A DNA stretch of 64,000 nt from Stentor roeselii (lineage: Eukaryota > Ciliophora > Heterotrichea > Heterotrichida > Stentoridae), in assembly GCA_006503475.1 (NCBI GenBank), contig RSEH01000114.1:81452-145451 (forward strand), in the 5' to 3' direction. The notes beneath the pieces are model-generated. The model searched no databases and was not told where the DNA came from. It saw nothing but the letters and a program-made list of their open reading frames with translations. This document shows, in pieces, positions 49,040-61,000 of the stretch. The translations under genes and the position numbers were made by a program. Position 1 is the stretch's first letter, and each line of letters begins with the position of its first letter.

Positions 49040-51955
49040 ATGGGAAACTGCACATCCAAGCCAAACTCTTCCGAAATCAACCCAAAAGGAGGTATTCCAG
49101 ATTTCATTTACCTAAGTCGTTCAAAAGGTAAGTTACTTTTAATAAAATCAAATAAAGTTCAAAAGCTCTCCCTTCCCTCATCTCTCTTTTACTCAAAAGA
49201 CTCAGCCATATCCCTTCTTTCAAAGCAACGCTTGATCCTAATAGGTGGAACATTCAACTCATCCTTAGTCTCCACATGCAGCATCTTTTCTCTCTCAACA
49301 AAAGAAGTGAAAATAATGCCAGAAGTTCCTTTTCAATGCAAAGGGGGTCAAATCCACGAAATAGGTGAATGGATCTACTATCTAGGCGGGCAGACCTCAG
49401 AAAACAACGAACTGGTCCAAGCCTCAATTGCGAGACTTAGCCAAAAACAGAACATTTGGCAAGAAATCAAAGAACCTCAAAGAACCAGCTCGACTTTCAA
49501 GTTTTCGTCGTTGATGAACTTCGGCTCTTGTGTCATGGACAAAAAAATCTTTATATTTGGAGGGAAAAGGTTTAACAAACTAGGAAATCTTAAAGCGAGT
49601 GACTTGATCTTGTCTTTAACTGTTGATCAAGGGTTTTTATTGAAAACTGAAGCGAAAATGCCTTTTAAAGTTTGTAGTCCTTTAGTGGCTTCTGGGGATA
49701 AACATGGGATTGTCGTTGGTGGCACTGACCCGAAAGATGGGAGTTTTAACAAGGCTTGCTTTTATGTTGTTTTGAAGGATAATGTTCTTAAGCCTCGATT
49801 GATTGAACCACTCAATATGGAGTTTAAAGAATCGTATCCTCCTTTGTATACTCAGGATTATTCCGTTTTTGTTAGTTATCCGAATGTCGCTGTCAGGTTT
49901 AAGGATAAGAATTTTTGGAAAACTTTTCATATTAAACCGAAAAAAAATATCAAACCTAGAAGACCTAGAATTGATTTAAGGGTCAGTGTTGAACCTGTTC
50001 AGGTTGTTGTTAATGAAAAAAATGAAGAGATTTTTGAAGAGAGAGATAAAAAGGATGAAAATTTTGAAGTGAATAAGGATTATTTTGAGAAAAATAAAGG
50101 GAAAAGGTCTAAATCGAACTCGTCTAAATCATCTAGATCTTCTAAGTCATCCAAGCCAGCTTCATCTAAACTCTCTAAAACTTCATCAAAAGTATCTAAA
50201 TCCTCATCAAAATCCTCTAAAATCTCATCAAAATCTGCTAAAAGCTCATTAAACCCTTCTAAATCCTCATCAAAAAGTTCAAGATCTTCCTTAAAAAGTT
50301 CAAAATCATCAATTTCTGATACTAACTCACTTAAAAACCATAAAGAAAAGTCTAAAATGCTTCTTGAAGATTCAATGCGCTCCAATTCATCTTTAAACTT
50401 ATCAATATCGACAGGCAATAAAGCTCTTTCAATGCAATCAGGTCTAAGCATCTCAAACTCGAGTTCAGCCTTTCCTCACGTCAATAATCCAGAGACTCCA
50501 AAAGACCGAGTTTTGCTTAAAACAAAGACCCCAGATTTGAAACAAATTCAAACTGGTGAAAATCTTGCTCACAAAATCACTGTTTTAAAGGAAAACGAAG
50601 GCAACCAGTCATCGCGATTCAAGAATAAAAAAATAGTGATCATTGAAAAAAATGATCATAAAAGTTCAAATAATGAGTCTTCATCATCATCAAGTAGCTC
50701 TCAAAAAAGCAGGTCTTCTTCAATTGGAAAGTCGAGTAGTTCGTCTTCGAAATCTAGTAAAAGTAGCCAAAGGAAAGGAAATATTGCTTCTTTTTTAAAT
50801 ATTGATAGTCAAAATTTGGATAGGCGAGAAAGTCAGGAAAAGATTAATAATTCGAGTGGGTTTGGCTCAGGTATTGAAGAGCAGATGAAGGCTTATAAGG
50901 AATCTGTCAATCAAAACATGAAATACCGACCGACGTCCCCAGCGATCCCAATAAATTCCCTTGGAATAGACTTGAAGCTTCCAGTGATCAGCACACCTAA
51001 AAGTTCAGTGATTCGATCAGAATCATCTAGTTTATTAGAAGACTACAAGACATACGATAGCCTCGAGAGAAAAAAATCTGATAGCTTGAAAATGAGTGAA
51101 CCACAACATCCATCCACTGATCGGCCATCTGATATATACAAACCGAATTCAAGGTTTATTGTAAAAAATGTGATCAGGTCTGAGAAGAACTCAATTCGAT
51201 TAACCCCGAAGTCAAGTACAGTTAAAGTCACAAAATCATCTAGCTCGTCATCAAGTGAAGATTCAGGACCTGAAACTCCTACCAAAGTAACTGGTCTTTA
51301 CGTGATGCCCGAAGACCATGCCCAGATCCTTTCACCAGTCCCTGAGTTTCAAATAGAAGATTCAATCTGTGTCCACGAAAATCAAGAAAACCCTAAATCC
51401 GAAAAAAATGAAGATTCAGAATCAGGACTAATAATCCAATCCGACAGTTACAGTAATTCAGACTCAAGTTCCTCTGAAGATTCAGATTCCTCAAATTCCA
51501 GCTCTTCAAGTTCTTTGAACAGAAAACGAATGGAAAACAAGGCAAAAAGACTGAAGTCAAGTGTGAGGTCAGTCGACTCATCCGACGTGTCAGACACTGA
51601 AAACGACGAGTCCATTTCATTCGAATTCGCTCAAGGTCAGAAATTTTTGCAACTTGTAAGCAAGTCCTTGAAAATAAACCCGTTTTTTTCTGTTCCTAGC
51701 AGTCTTAACTGCTCAGATATGCAGAAATATCTTAGAAGCTTTGTACCGAATAGGGAATATCAACTTCATGGAGAACTTTTTGAGGTTTTTAAGGAAATTC
51801 ATGAGGTTGCTGGGAAAAAGCCTTTAAAGGAGAAGGAAAAGTGGAATATTGTCATGGCTTCGAAGTTGTTACCTGAGATTCAAGAGGTTTCTGCGGAAGA
51901 ACTCGCTTTTGCATTGGGAAGAGCTTTTAAATATATCTTGATGAGGGAAGCTTAG
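49040..51955 (+). CDS. Kelch-like / Ser-rich protein with N-myristoylation signal
   Basis: The protein has 971 residues. The start MGNCTSKPNSS fits a Gly2 myristoylation site with a Cys4 palmitoylation site, so membrane-inner-face location is likely. Residues about 20-290 have kelch-like strands (QRLILIGGTFNSSLV, EWIYYLGGQTSEN, KKIFIFGGKRFNKLG, HGIVVGGTDPKDGS). A long low-complexity region of Ser and Lys follows (about 340-860: SSKSSKISSKSAK and similar, then acidic Ser-Asp/Glu runs), probably heavily phosphorylated. The last 100 residues are an ordered helical domain (FLQLVSKSLKINPFF...FALGRAFKYILMREA), not recognised. No intron. Composition resets near 50100 and 50925. Confidence 0.82.
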   Translation: MGNCTSKPNSSEINPKGGIPDFIYLSRSKGKLLLIKSNKVQKLSLPSSLFYSKDSAISLLSKQRLILIGGTFNSSLVSTCSIFSLSTKEVKIMPEVPFQCKGGQIHEIGEWIYYLGGQTSENNELVQASIARLSQKQNIWQEIKEPQRTSSTFKFSSLMNFGSCVMDKKIFIFGGKRFNKLGNLKASDLILSLTVDQGFLLKTEAKMPFKVCSPLVASGDKHGIVVGGTDPKDGSFNKACFYVVLKDNVLKPRLIEPLNMEFKESYPPLYTQDYSVFVSYPNVAVRFKDKNFWKTFHIKPKKNIKPRRPRIDLRVSVEPVQVVVNEKNEEIFEERDKKDENFEVNKDYFEKNKGKRSKSNSSKSSRSSKSSKPASSKLSKTSSKVSKSSSKSSKISSKSAKSSLNPSKSSSKSSRSSLKSSKSSISDTNSLKNHKEKSKMLLEDSMRSNSSLNLSISTGNKALSMQSGLSISNSSSAFPHVNNPETPKDRVLLKTKTPDLKQIQTGENLAHKITVLKENEGNQSSRFKNKKIVIIEKNDHKSSNNESSSSSSSSQKSRSSSIGKSSSSSSKSSKSSQRKGNIASFLNIDSQNLDRRESQEKINNSSGFGSGIEEQMKAYKESVNQNMKYRPTSPAIPINSLGIDLKLPVISTPKSSVIRSESSSLLEDYKTYDSLERKKSDSLKMSEPQHPSTDRPSDIYKPNSRFIVKNVIRSEKNSIRLTPKSSTVKVTKSSSSSSSEDSGPETPTKVTGLYVMPEDHAQILSPVPEFQIEDSICVHENQENPKSEKNEDSESGLIIQSDSYSNSDSSSSEDSDSSNSSSSSSLNRKRMENKAKRLKSSVRSVDSSDVSDTENDESISFEFAQGQKFLQLVSKSLKINPFFSVPSSLNCSDMQKYLRSFVPNREYQLHGELFEVFKEIHEVAGKKPLKEKEKWNIVMASKLLPEIQEVSAEELAFALGRAFKYILMREA

Positions 51956-52141
51956 AGGTTAAGGAAGGTTAATTATTTATAACTTCAAAGTAAATAATAG
52001 AGTTTATGATTTTTAAGTAATTATCAAGTATCTAAGAAACATCATGAAAAGGGTGAAGATTAATCCTCTTAATTTTAAATACCATTCAAAATTCTAATGA
52101 AAATAAAATTATGATGTTCTCAGATCCATACTACAAAAACA

Positions 52142-53719
52142 TTATTTTATAAGCTTCCACTTCATAAAGCTCTTATTCTCCTCAGGTGCTTCTTCCCCTT
52201 CAAAGCTGATAGTTTTCGGAGGTACGAAATACCCAGTGCAATTCAAAGACCTTTTCTGTTTAACCTCAATTCGACTACCAACTCTTTTCGGAACAGGTAA
52301 AGGTTTAAATACAAACTGATCCTCTTTCTTCTTCAAACAACTCTGCGACTTAGACTTACTTAAAATTTCCAATTTCCTCCTCAATCTAGGCACAATGCCT
52401 CTTTTCTTAACAGAAACCCTAACAACACATTCCTCTTCTTCATCAAGATGAACCTTAGAAACCGTATTTCTATTCCAAATCTGATTAGCAACTTCAAGTA
52501 CCTTAGCAAAACTCTGTCTATAATCAGGATAAATCTTAACAAATCCCGTTTCTTGTTGTTGTTCAAACAAATCTCTTTTAAACTTCCATTTCGCAAGTTG
52601 TTTTTCTTTCCACTTTTTAAATTCCTTCATTTTCAGCGAGTTGCGATCACGAAGTCTTTCTTTGACACTATTCGAAATGACTTGTTTGTTCATCGTATTA
52701 AGGTCGAGTAATGTGAGTGCATGTGAAATGACTGATTTTTTCACTTGGTAGTCGAGGTCAGAGTCAGTTGAAAAAGACGGCGTGTGATTCACTTCTAAAA
52801 GCCAAGGCTTCAAGTCACTGTCAAGCAGAATGTCGAAGCCGAGGACTTCGAAGCACATGCTATTTGAAGGGTCGTCAGGATGTGTGGCGCGGTAGAGATG
52901 AGACATCAGAGGAGTCCCGCTCATTATCGTTTTTATCACAATTCCACTTATTTCTCGCCATAGTCCACTCACGTTGTAACCCTTTGAGTCCAGGTATGTC
53001 AAAAGCCAGGTGAAACGACGCTTGTGGCCTAAAAATCCTTCTGATGCATCTTGTTGGTACTTCGGGTTGTTTTTGTTTATCGCGTAGTTTGTCAGGTGGA
53101 TAAAAGAGTCTTCAAGGCTGTTTCGAGGCTCTCGGTATTCTTCAGTTGCGAAACGCACAAGGCCTTCTTGGTGAAGGAAAATCCTTAAAGGGTCGCAACC
53201 TGTGATCAGCACGTAAAGTCTTAAGTCGAACTTAAGATTATCAATCAAAAAAGGCCTTGACAGGTATCGTTGTGCTACACATCTTTCAGGAAGATCCTCA
53301 ATTTTTCGAACTAATAAAATTCCTTTTCCTTGACAAGAACTCTCAGGTTTCACTATTAAAACAGTGAATTTTGCACGATTTTTTAAGTCAAAGTAATCTT
53401 TTGGTAGGACCCAGGTTTCAGGAAAAAAGTTGTAGTCGTCTGGAAGGGCTTTTTGCATTGTGTTCAAGTTTTGGGCTAAGGTGTTTTTTCTTGATAAGGT
53501 GTACATGCCTGGAAAGTGGTTTATTTTTTGGAAGACTTCCATTTGGGAAAACTTTTCGGGGGATAATGCACCGTCTTGCCAACATAGGTCCCAGTTTGGG
53601 TCTTGGTCGTTGTAAGAAAGTTCATAGCCTTGGTCTTTGGAGACACTTTTTACTATGTCATATTGGGTGTTTGAGACATTTATTATGATTTTCGTCTTGT
53701 CTTGATTCGTCTTTTCCAT
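52142..53719 (-). CDS. Tubulin tyrosine ligase-like protein (TTLL6/13-type polyglutamylase)
   Basis: The protein has 525 residues. An ATP-grasp TTL domain covers about residues 40-345: VLIVKPESSCQGKGI (ATP-binding lysine and glycine loop), CVAQRYLSRPFLIDNLKFDLRLYVLITG, GLVRFATEEY, HLTNYAINK, and the metal-binding end LLEVNHTPSFSTDSDLD. NHTPSF-TDS-LD and KPESSCQGKGI are typical of TTLL6/TTLL13/TTLL4 polyglutamylases rather than TTL itself. A basic C-terminal extension (from about 350, KERLRDRNSLKMKEFKKWKEK) is the kind that binds microtubules. It would add glutamate chains to tubulin in cilia or cortical microtubules. No intron. Confidence 0.93.
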   Translation of the reverse strand: MEKTNQDKTKIIINVSNTQYDIVKSVSKDQGYELSYNDQDPNWDLCWQDGALSPEKFSQMEVFQKINHFPGMYTLSRKNTLAQNLNTMQKALPDDYNFFPETWVLPKDYFDLKNRAKFTVLIVKPESSCQGKGILLVRKIEDLPERCVAQRYLSRPFLIDNLKFDLRLYVLITGCDPLRIFLHQEGLVRFATEEYREPRNSLEDSFIHLTNYAINKNNPKYQQDASEGFLGHKRRFTWLLTYLDSKGYNVSGLWREISGIVIKTIMSGTPLMSHLYRATHPDDPSNSMCFEVLGFDILLDSDLKPWLLEVNHTPSFSTDSDLDYQVKKSVISHALTLLDLNTMNKQVISNSVKERLRDRNSLKMKEFKKWKEKQLAKWKFKRDLFEQQQETGFVKIYPDYRQSFAKVLEVANQIWNRNTVSKVHLDEEEECVVRVSVKKRGIVPRLRRKLEILSKSKSQSCLKKKEDQFVFKPLPVPKRVGSRIEVKQKRSLNCTGYFVPPKTISFEGEEAPEENKSFMKWKLIK

Positions 53720-54205
53720 TAGAATGAATTACATTTTTGTTTATTCTAAGGGTTTGAATTGATTTTATGAGAGGGTTGTCATTTTTTTTACTTTTTAGAA
53801 GTTTTTTGGGTTTGGTGGATTGGGTTTTTTTGGGAGAAGATTAGAGGTTTAAGGGGTTTTTTAATTAGGACTTGATTTTAAAAAATAGAAAGAACAATTG
53901 TTAAAAATTGGTTTAATAAGCGGATTATAGAAAATTTTATTTTTCTGGCGAAGGAAGTTAAGGGTATTATTTAAAAATAAAACTTTGAGTATTCAAAATT
54001 TTGTTTAGACTAAAAGTAGCTAATGTGGTGCCACTCAAGAAGGTTATAGTTCTTTGTTTGGCTTCATATACCATAGTGAAATCAATCAAAAACTTAAAAT
54101 AAACTCAATAAACATTCAATCTTTATTCTAAAATCCTTTCTAATCTCAACAATAAACCAGTCCGAAAATCCTTCAACTCAAACAAATCAAATAAGAAAAT
54201 TTTAA
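53720..54205. promoter_or_regulatory. Divergent spacer with composition switch
   Basis: No gene is seen in these 486 bp. From 53760 to about 53970 the plus strand is G/T-rich; from about 54060 on it is A/C-rich and G-poor. Both outward genes therefore have A/C-rich coding-strand 5' flanks. Confidence 0.5.
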
Positions 54206-54697
54206 ATGGCCGAAGACGGAATGAACATAAAACTACGCAACTTAATCATCCGAGATGCCTACAAAGAACGTTACCTAAAAGAAAAAGCTCTAGAAAAAGA
54301 AAAAGAACGTAAAAACCGCGATGAAATCATGCAAAGATCAGCAGCCCGGTTTTCAGGTTCTCCATTCCGAGTGAATTTTATAGGATTAGAAGAAATCAGC
54401 GAACTGAAACGAAAACACGAAAAAAAGCCTTCAAAGGTGAAAAAGTCTTCAAAGTTCAAGCGAAAAATCTCAGAGACCCGTGACCAGAAGTTTTTATCAA
54501 AGCTTAGAAATGAAGTCCGTCAGATAGAAAACAGTATTTTTTACTTAGACGAGAAAAAGTTAGAAGCGGCCTTGACTGAAAAAAAAGTCTTGTCAACAAC
54601 TTATGATCTAAACAGCAGGGCAAGGCATAAATCGAAGGAAAGTGAAAGTTTTCACTCGAGAGGCGGAAACCTTGTTGATTCTTCCAGTTTTATTTAA
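54206..54697 (+). CDS. Small basic helical protein, unknown
   Basis: The protein has 163 residues and I do not recognise it. It is highly charged: YKERYLKEKALEKEKERKNR near residue 20 is a helix, then a short patch SAARFSGSPFRVNFIGLEEI, a Lys/Ser-rich stretch (KKPSKVKKSSKFKRK) and a second helix (LSKLRNEVRQIENSIFYLDE). There is no membrane or signal segment. It could be a nuclear or ciliary microtubule-inner protein by composition, but nothing specific supports that. It is followed by the RPS29 gene 51 bp downstream on the same strand. Confidence 0.7.
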   Translation: MAEDGMNIKLRNLIIRDAYKERYLKEKALEKEKERKNRDEIMQRSAARFSGSPFRVNFIGLEEISELKRKHEKKPSKVKKSSKFKRKISETRDQKFLSKLRNEVRQIENSIFYLDEKKLEAALTEKKVLSTTYDLNSRARHKSKESESFHSRGGNLVDSSSFI

Positions 54698-54748
54698 TTG
54701 GTGTAAGAGTGTAAAATTTTCTGAAATACCATTTTCATGGATATAAAA

Positions 54749-54916
54749 ATGACGAACCATCTCTGGAATACACATCCTAAAGATCACTCGAAAGGAGGAA
54801 GAGCTTGCAGGGTGTGCAATGGCAGGAATGGACTTATAAGGAAATATGACTTGATGGTCTGCAGAAGATGCTTCAGGGAACAGGCTGATCAAATTGGTTT
54901 CAAGAAGTACAGATAA
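54749..54916 (+). CDS. RPS29: 40S ribosomal protein S29 (uS14)
   Basis: The protein has 55 residues, short enough to be overlooked. It has the zinc-binding cysteines of eukaryotic uS14: CRVCNGRNGLIRKYDLMVCRRC, here given in parts as CRVCNGRNGLIRKYD (C20, C23) and MVCRRCFREQADQIGF (C38, C41). Phrases HLWNTHPKDHSKGGRAC and the end FKKYR match the eukaryotic family (usually 56 residues). It sits in the small-subunit head. I chose the ATG at 54749; an in-frame ATG at 54737 would add four residues (MDIK), less like the family. No intron. Confidence 0.96.
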   Translation: MTNHLWNTHPKDHSKGGRACRVCNGRNGLIRKYDLMVCRRCFREQADQIGFKKYR

Positions 54917-55042
54917 CCTTAATTTAGTAAAGATTTTGGGAAGTTGATTGGAATGATAAGTTTATTGATTGTATTCACTAAATTTGATGACATCTTTACC
55001 CACAAGACCTCTGAGAGTTCTTCTTATAATCAACTTCTATAA

Positions 55043-58000
55043 ATGTTTGAGCAGAAGTTTAAAGCCTTAATCTTAGGTTTCTTAGGAGAATTTGTCGAAG
55101 AGTTCGACGACAGCAGTCTTCGAGTAGACAACTGGAGTGGTCAAGTGACACAGACGCGTTTACGACTATTACCAGGAAGTCTAAGATTTTTAAGCATGAT
55201 GCTCGGAATCGACATTCGAGTAGTTCGAGGAATAATCGGTACCCTGCAACTGAGCTTCAACTGGCGAGCCTTATGGAAAGAGCCAATAAAACTAACACTA
55301 GAAGACCTTTACATCGTCTGCAAGCCAAGCGACACTCCAGACGCATCAATCTTCACCGCCTCTCAAAGAAGTAAAAAACGTGCAAAAGTGGAAGACAAAC
55401 AACTAAAAACAAAACTAATCAACCCAAACAAGACCTACTTCCAACAACTTGAATCAACAATAGTCGACAACCTGTGCGTGTCAGTCAAAAACGTGCATAT
55501 TCGCTATGAAGACACTACTTCCAACCCGTTCAAACCCTTTGTGATCGGATTTACTTTAGATAAACTGAACTACTCCCCAGCAGACTCTAGTTGGAAGAAG
55601 AGTTTCGTGACATTAGAAGCGAAAAAACAAGCGCAAAAGAGTTTCATGTTGTTGGAATTGGCGCAGTTCAGTATTTATCATATTTCTAAGAGTTCTGATC
55701 TGTTTACCTCGAAAGTTGACTGGTTGCAAGCGATTTCAAATGATAAGTTCGCGAGTGTTATGTATCAGTTTATTGCCCATCGTGATTCAGTTTCGCCTAT
55801 TTCGGACTTTTACCTCCTGCGCCCTGTGAATGCGGAGATTCGGGTGAGAAGAAGTTTAAAGCCACCTTTAGAAGCAGATATTCCTAAGCTGTCAGTCTCG
55901 ATATTAGTGGAAGAAATGGCCTGTGCACTTGATAATAACCAGTATCAGGACCTTTTAATGCTTGGATCTGTGCTTTCTTTGCATAAAGCTGTCGGAATTT
56001 ATATCAATTTACGACCTTCACAACGGCCGAGGTATAAGACGAGGGACTGGTGGATTTATGTTTTAACTCGCATTAAGGATAAAGTCACAAGGAAACTTAG
56101 AAGTCGCACTAAAGAGTTTTTGGAAGAGAGAAGGACAAGAAAAGCGAAATATGTCAGTCTTTATAAACATTTTCTTGTCAAGGAGTATGAAAGTGAGTAT
56201 AACAGGACTATTGCTAACTTTTTAAAACTCCCGAATTACTCAAGTTTGAGAATTGAAGATTTGAATAAAGAATTACTTCAGATTGAAGATTTGCTTAATG
56301 TTGAAGAAATTTATCTTTTTAGGTGTATTGCTGAAAGGGAACTTTCAGCTGTTAAGGAAAAGAAAAAAGGATGGTTTGAGTGGGGAAGGGGATGGTTTAC
56401 TTCTAACTCGGCTGAAGAGGAGAATTTTTTGAAAAGTCTTGTTGAGTACTCTGAACTTATTAGCAGTGATCAGCAGGTAACGACAAAATACACAAAATCC
56501 TTCATCTACTTCTTCTTAAACAAATGTTCAATATCGCTAGACAGCCGCCATATAAACAATTCCAGAGTCTCTCTATTAAAACTATCCCTTTACCAAGCAA
56601 CAGTTCACCGGACAATAACCCCATCCCTAACAAAAACCTTCGCAGCCCTTTCAAGTCTAAAAATAATCGACCCATTCACTCCAATCGAAAAGTTCCGAAA
56701 GCTATTCACCCCAAAAGGAATCGACGAGAGTTACTTCGAAGGAAACCCATCCTTCGAGATCGAAGAAGAAATCTTTCCAGAAGAAAACGACGGCTTTCCA
56801 GAATTTTCCTGCACAGATTTCAAACAAGAGCCATTATTCAAACTCGAGTTCAACTCAGTAGAAGCCGAAGAAATGTCTTTGCGAGCATCTTTAAAGCCTT
56901 TAGAAATCGTTTACAACAAGTACTGCATTGAAAGAATTACAAGTTTCTTTAAAGTCCCTGAAGCCCTCGCCTTATACGAGTCGATTGAGATCCAAACAAT
57001 GAGTCAGCTTTCAAAGCTTAAGACTCGGACACAAGCCCGACTTGACCTGCTGATGAAAAATCGTTTAAACATTGACATTGACGTGACAGTCTCAGCCCCT
57101 TTGATAATAGTCCCTGAGAACACTTTGAATGAAGACACGAGTTTGATTCTTCTTAATACAGGCGACTTGAGGATCACCAGCAAGCCTCGACTTTACAACA
57201 TCTCGCTGCTGACGTCAAGAAAGAACTCAGACATCGATGACAACACTTATTATGACGACTTTGAAATTCAAATCACTGATATCAATGTGGCCTTGATGCC
57301 TGCAGAAAGTTCAATCGCTGAAAATATTGTCGAAAAGTTTAATATTCGTATGCAGGTCTCGAAAAGTGTCATTCCGAAAGACCCTTTTCTTACTACTCTG
57401 AAGGTTTCAGGAGAAATCCAAGAGCTTACTGCAAAGTTGTCAAAATTGCAGTATATGACATTAAGACAGTACTCCAACAGTCAACAGAACCATCCTCCTC
57501 CAGAGCCCCTTGTCGAGTACAAACCACCTGTCATCATCGAAGACCCAGACGATGAAGAGTTTTTTGACCTTCCTGATAATTTCGATAGTTCAATAAGTGA
57601 AAATATAAAATTTCCATTTGAAAAAGAACACTTTCGTGCTAACTTCTCGATTAAATCAGTCAGTGTCGCTGTAGTTGATGAAAGTTTCAAAGAAGTTCTT
57701 ACTTTTAATGCGAAAGACCTGATGTTAGGTCATTCAAACCAAGAGGCTAAAAATATTTTCGCTTTGCGATTAGGATATATTCAGGTGCATGACTGGGTGG
57801 AAAATAGAGATGTCGTCAACTCGAACTCAGAAGCTTCTGACCTGGTAAACATTGAATTGACCAGGTACCTCGAATGTCATCCTGAGTACAACATTCAAGA
57901 ATTTCATTCACATTTCTGGATGGCAATCACTGATCTACACATCAACTACTACGAAGGTAAATCCTAGACAGAACTTTTCAACTTCGCAGTGAACTCTATT

Positions 58001-61000
58001 CAAATACCTAATAAATCAGTGCTTAAAGTTAATTCAAATTATGAAGCGAAAGTCAATTTAACTAATGTCTCTTGCAAGTTAACTGATAACGGAAAAGATT
58101 TAACTGAACTTCATTTGGCCAGTTCTGAGATTGAGTTCAATTCTTTAAAAAATTTTTCATGTGTTTTAGGACAACTTACTGTAAAGGATTTCATTCAAAA
58201 TAGCTTGTTTTTTGAAACTTTGGACTCGAGGCTCTTGCAGCTGAAGATCGAGCAGGGGAACAACGGAAGAGAATTTCACTGCTCGATGAATTCTTTTAAA
58301 ATCATCATGGCTACTGGGTTGATACTCACTTTACATGGACTTTATCAGAAGTCTTCTGTTAAGGGGATGTTAAAATTGCGTGATTCGCCTTCTAAACAGG
58401 AGTTTTCGAAGATTTCTGTTAAGGTGGAAAATCCGCTTTTTGAGTTTAGAGACTTGAGTCCTGCCTTGAATACTTGTGATGTCGATTTTGGAGCTTTGGA
58501 ATTTCATAAGGATGATGAAAGGGTCCAGGTTAGAATGAAAAATAGCGCAATTTATACTTTGGTATTGAAAGATTATGAGTATGTCAAGGAATTTTTAATT
58601 TGTGATTTTTCGTTGAATCTTCAAACTGATATGCCTGTAGTTGATTGTGTCATTCCTTCTATTAGAGTTTCAAGCTCGCTTGAACAAGTTAAATTTGTAC
58701 AGCAGGTTATTAGTGACTACAAAGAACAATTCTCTAAATTCGAAATAATCTCTAAAGAACCCCAGATTCCTCGACCAAAGCAAGCACCTTCAAAGTTCTC
58801 AGTAGAAAACATGATATACGGACAAGAAGAAGATTCAGAACTTCTCAATATTAAAGTTCTGCTTGAATCTGCCAGTTTTAAATGGAGTTTACAAACATCA
58901 TCAAAGCCGAAGTCCCTGATTGAATCTGAAGTTGAAAAAGTTGATTTTAACTATGTGAAAAAAGCTACCTCAACTTGGATCATGGTAAAAATCAATCAAC
59001 TCTCAGTTGAAAGCTCTAATCATGAGAGTTTAAAAGTTTTTTTCCCGCTTTGCCCTAACTTTTTACAGGTAAGTCTTCAGGATTTACCTAAAAAACAAAT
59101 TGTTGATTTAAAACTCAACTCTTCGAGAATCATTGTCACTCCTCTTGTGGTAAGACTTGCTGATGAACTGTTGCAAGAACTTTCTCAAGTTTTACCTTTA
59201 GCGAAAAGTGGAAAGATTGAAAGGTGCATCAACGGAGAATTCCAAGACATCCAGCTAGTCCTAACAAGCGACACAATAATAACCCAAGACGAAGAGCACT
59301 TCCAATACTCCGACCAAGAAAGCAAGCGTTTTATCCTCATTCAAATGAGTGGAGAGTTCCAAGGTGCAAAAGTAAAAAGCGAAGATTTTTTCGTATCACT
59401 AGGAAAATCCTCTAATTTCCAAGAAGAAATTCCAGGAAAAAACCTGATCCACCCTCTGAAATTCGAAATAATCTATTCAGACTCACTTCACCTAAACTGT
59501 TCAGAGATAAACATAGACTTTTCAATGAGCCACATCCACTTCTTCAAAGAACTCCTGAACAACTTTTCCTTTCCCTCAAGCCAAAGTGCAGGATCAATGA
59601 ATCCAAGTCTAGAAGTCTGCAAAATTCCTCTAAAACTAAAAATGCAACAACTTCTCTTAAGCATTTCACACGACAGTTCAATGCTAGCCTCATCAAACTC
59701 AAACACATTCTTCATAATCCAACTAGACACCCCATCAGCGACCTTTCATCAAAAAATTTCCTTTTCCACCCAATTCGCGATTTTTTACTTCAACCAGCAG
59801 TACATGGAATGGGAGCCTTTATTAGAAAAATCAGCGATTTCTTTAAAATTCTCTCCGAAAGAAAAACCGAAAAAAGTTGAATTCGAGTCAACAGGAAGCT
59901 TCAACGTGAATATTTCATCAGCGCTTCTTTCTTGTATAAGCAACTTTTACTCAGGGATTCAGGATTACAACTTACTTGAAATTTCAACCCCGACGCTTAA
60001 AGCAACAAGTCGTATTCAGTCCGGTTTCACCATCCGGAATGAAACAGGACAAAGGATTCGATACGCGATTGACAAAAAATCTTATATTCTCGCAAATCTC
60101 GAGGAAAATTCTTTAGAATTCGATGAAGTTGAAGAAGAACAGCAACTCGCTCCAGTCATCATGTTTAAAACTAACATGAAAGCTCGAAAAGCATATAAAG
60201 CGAAAAAAGTGACTATAAAACTAGCGGAAAGGTTAGAAATAACTGATATTTGTATTGATAAGTTGGGGTCGAAAGTTTATAGTCTTTCGAATAAAGGGTC
60301 GAATTATCAGGTGATCTGTGAAGTGACTTCGCGCCATGGAAATAATATTTTGACAATAAAGTCTCCGATATTTTTAAAGAATTCTTTGAAGGAATCAATT
60401 GATATCAGGTTGATTTTTTCGATGTCTCAGGCCAGGTCGAACGAGTCGCAGTACTCAAACAACATTCCTCTTTCCCCCATGAGCCAAATGCCCCTGCCCA
60501 TTGATTTCTTGGGCTTCACCGAGTTTCAACTAAAGATCAAAGGATACAGCTGGTCCCAGCACAAGTCAATCAAAATCACTGAAGGCACAGTCATTGAGTG
60601 CACCCAAGTTTCACTTAATTCTTTTGATAGAAACTCTATTTCAAATAGAGATCTTCATAAAACCGCTTCAGCTGTCTTGAAAGTCCTTCATGATGAAATC
60701 AAAGACGATAATGAAAAGTTTATAGCGAAAGTCTTTAACTTCGAAGCACCTTTTGTCATTGAAAATTGCCTTTGCTGTGATTTGGAGTATTTTTGTATTG
60801 TTGAAGGAAGTGACATCCGCCCTAAAGGCCTTCTTACCCGAGGCGAGCAGTTCAACTGTCTAGAAATTCACCCGTCGTCTGAAGTGTCTTTAGCCCTGCG
60901 CATCCCGGGTTACGACAAGACAAGTTTTTTAACAATCGAAAAAGAAACAAAGCAAATTTTTCAATTCAGTAAAAAACATTGCGAACAAGTCAATGTCATT

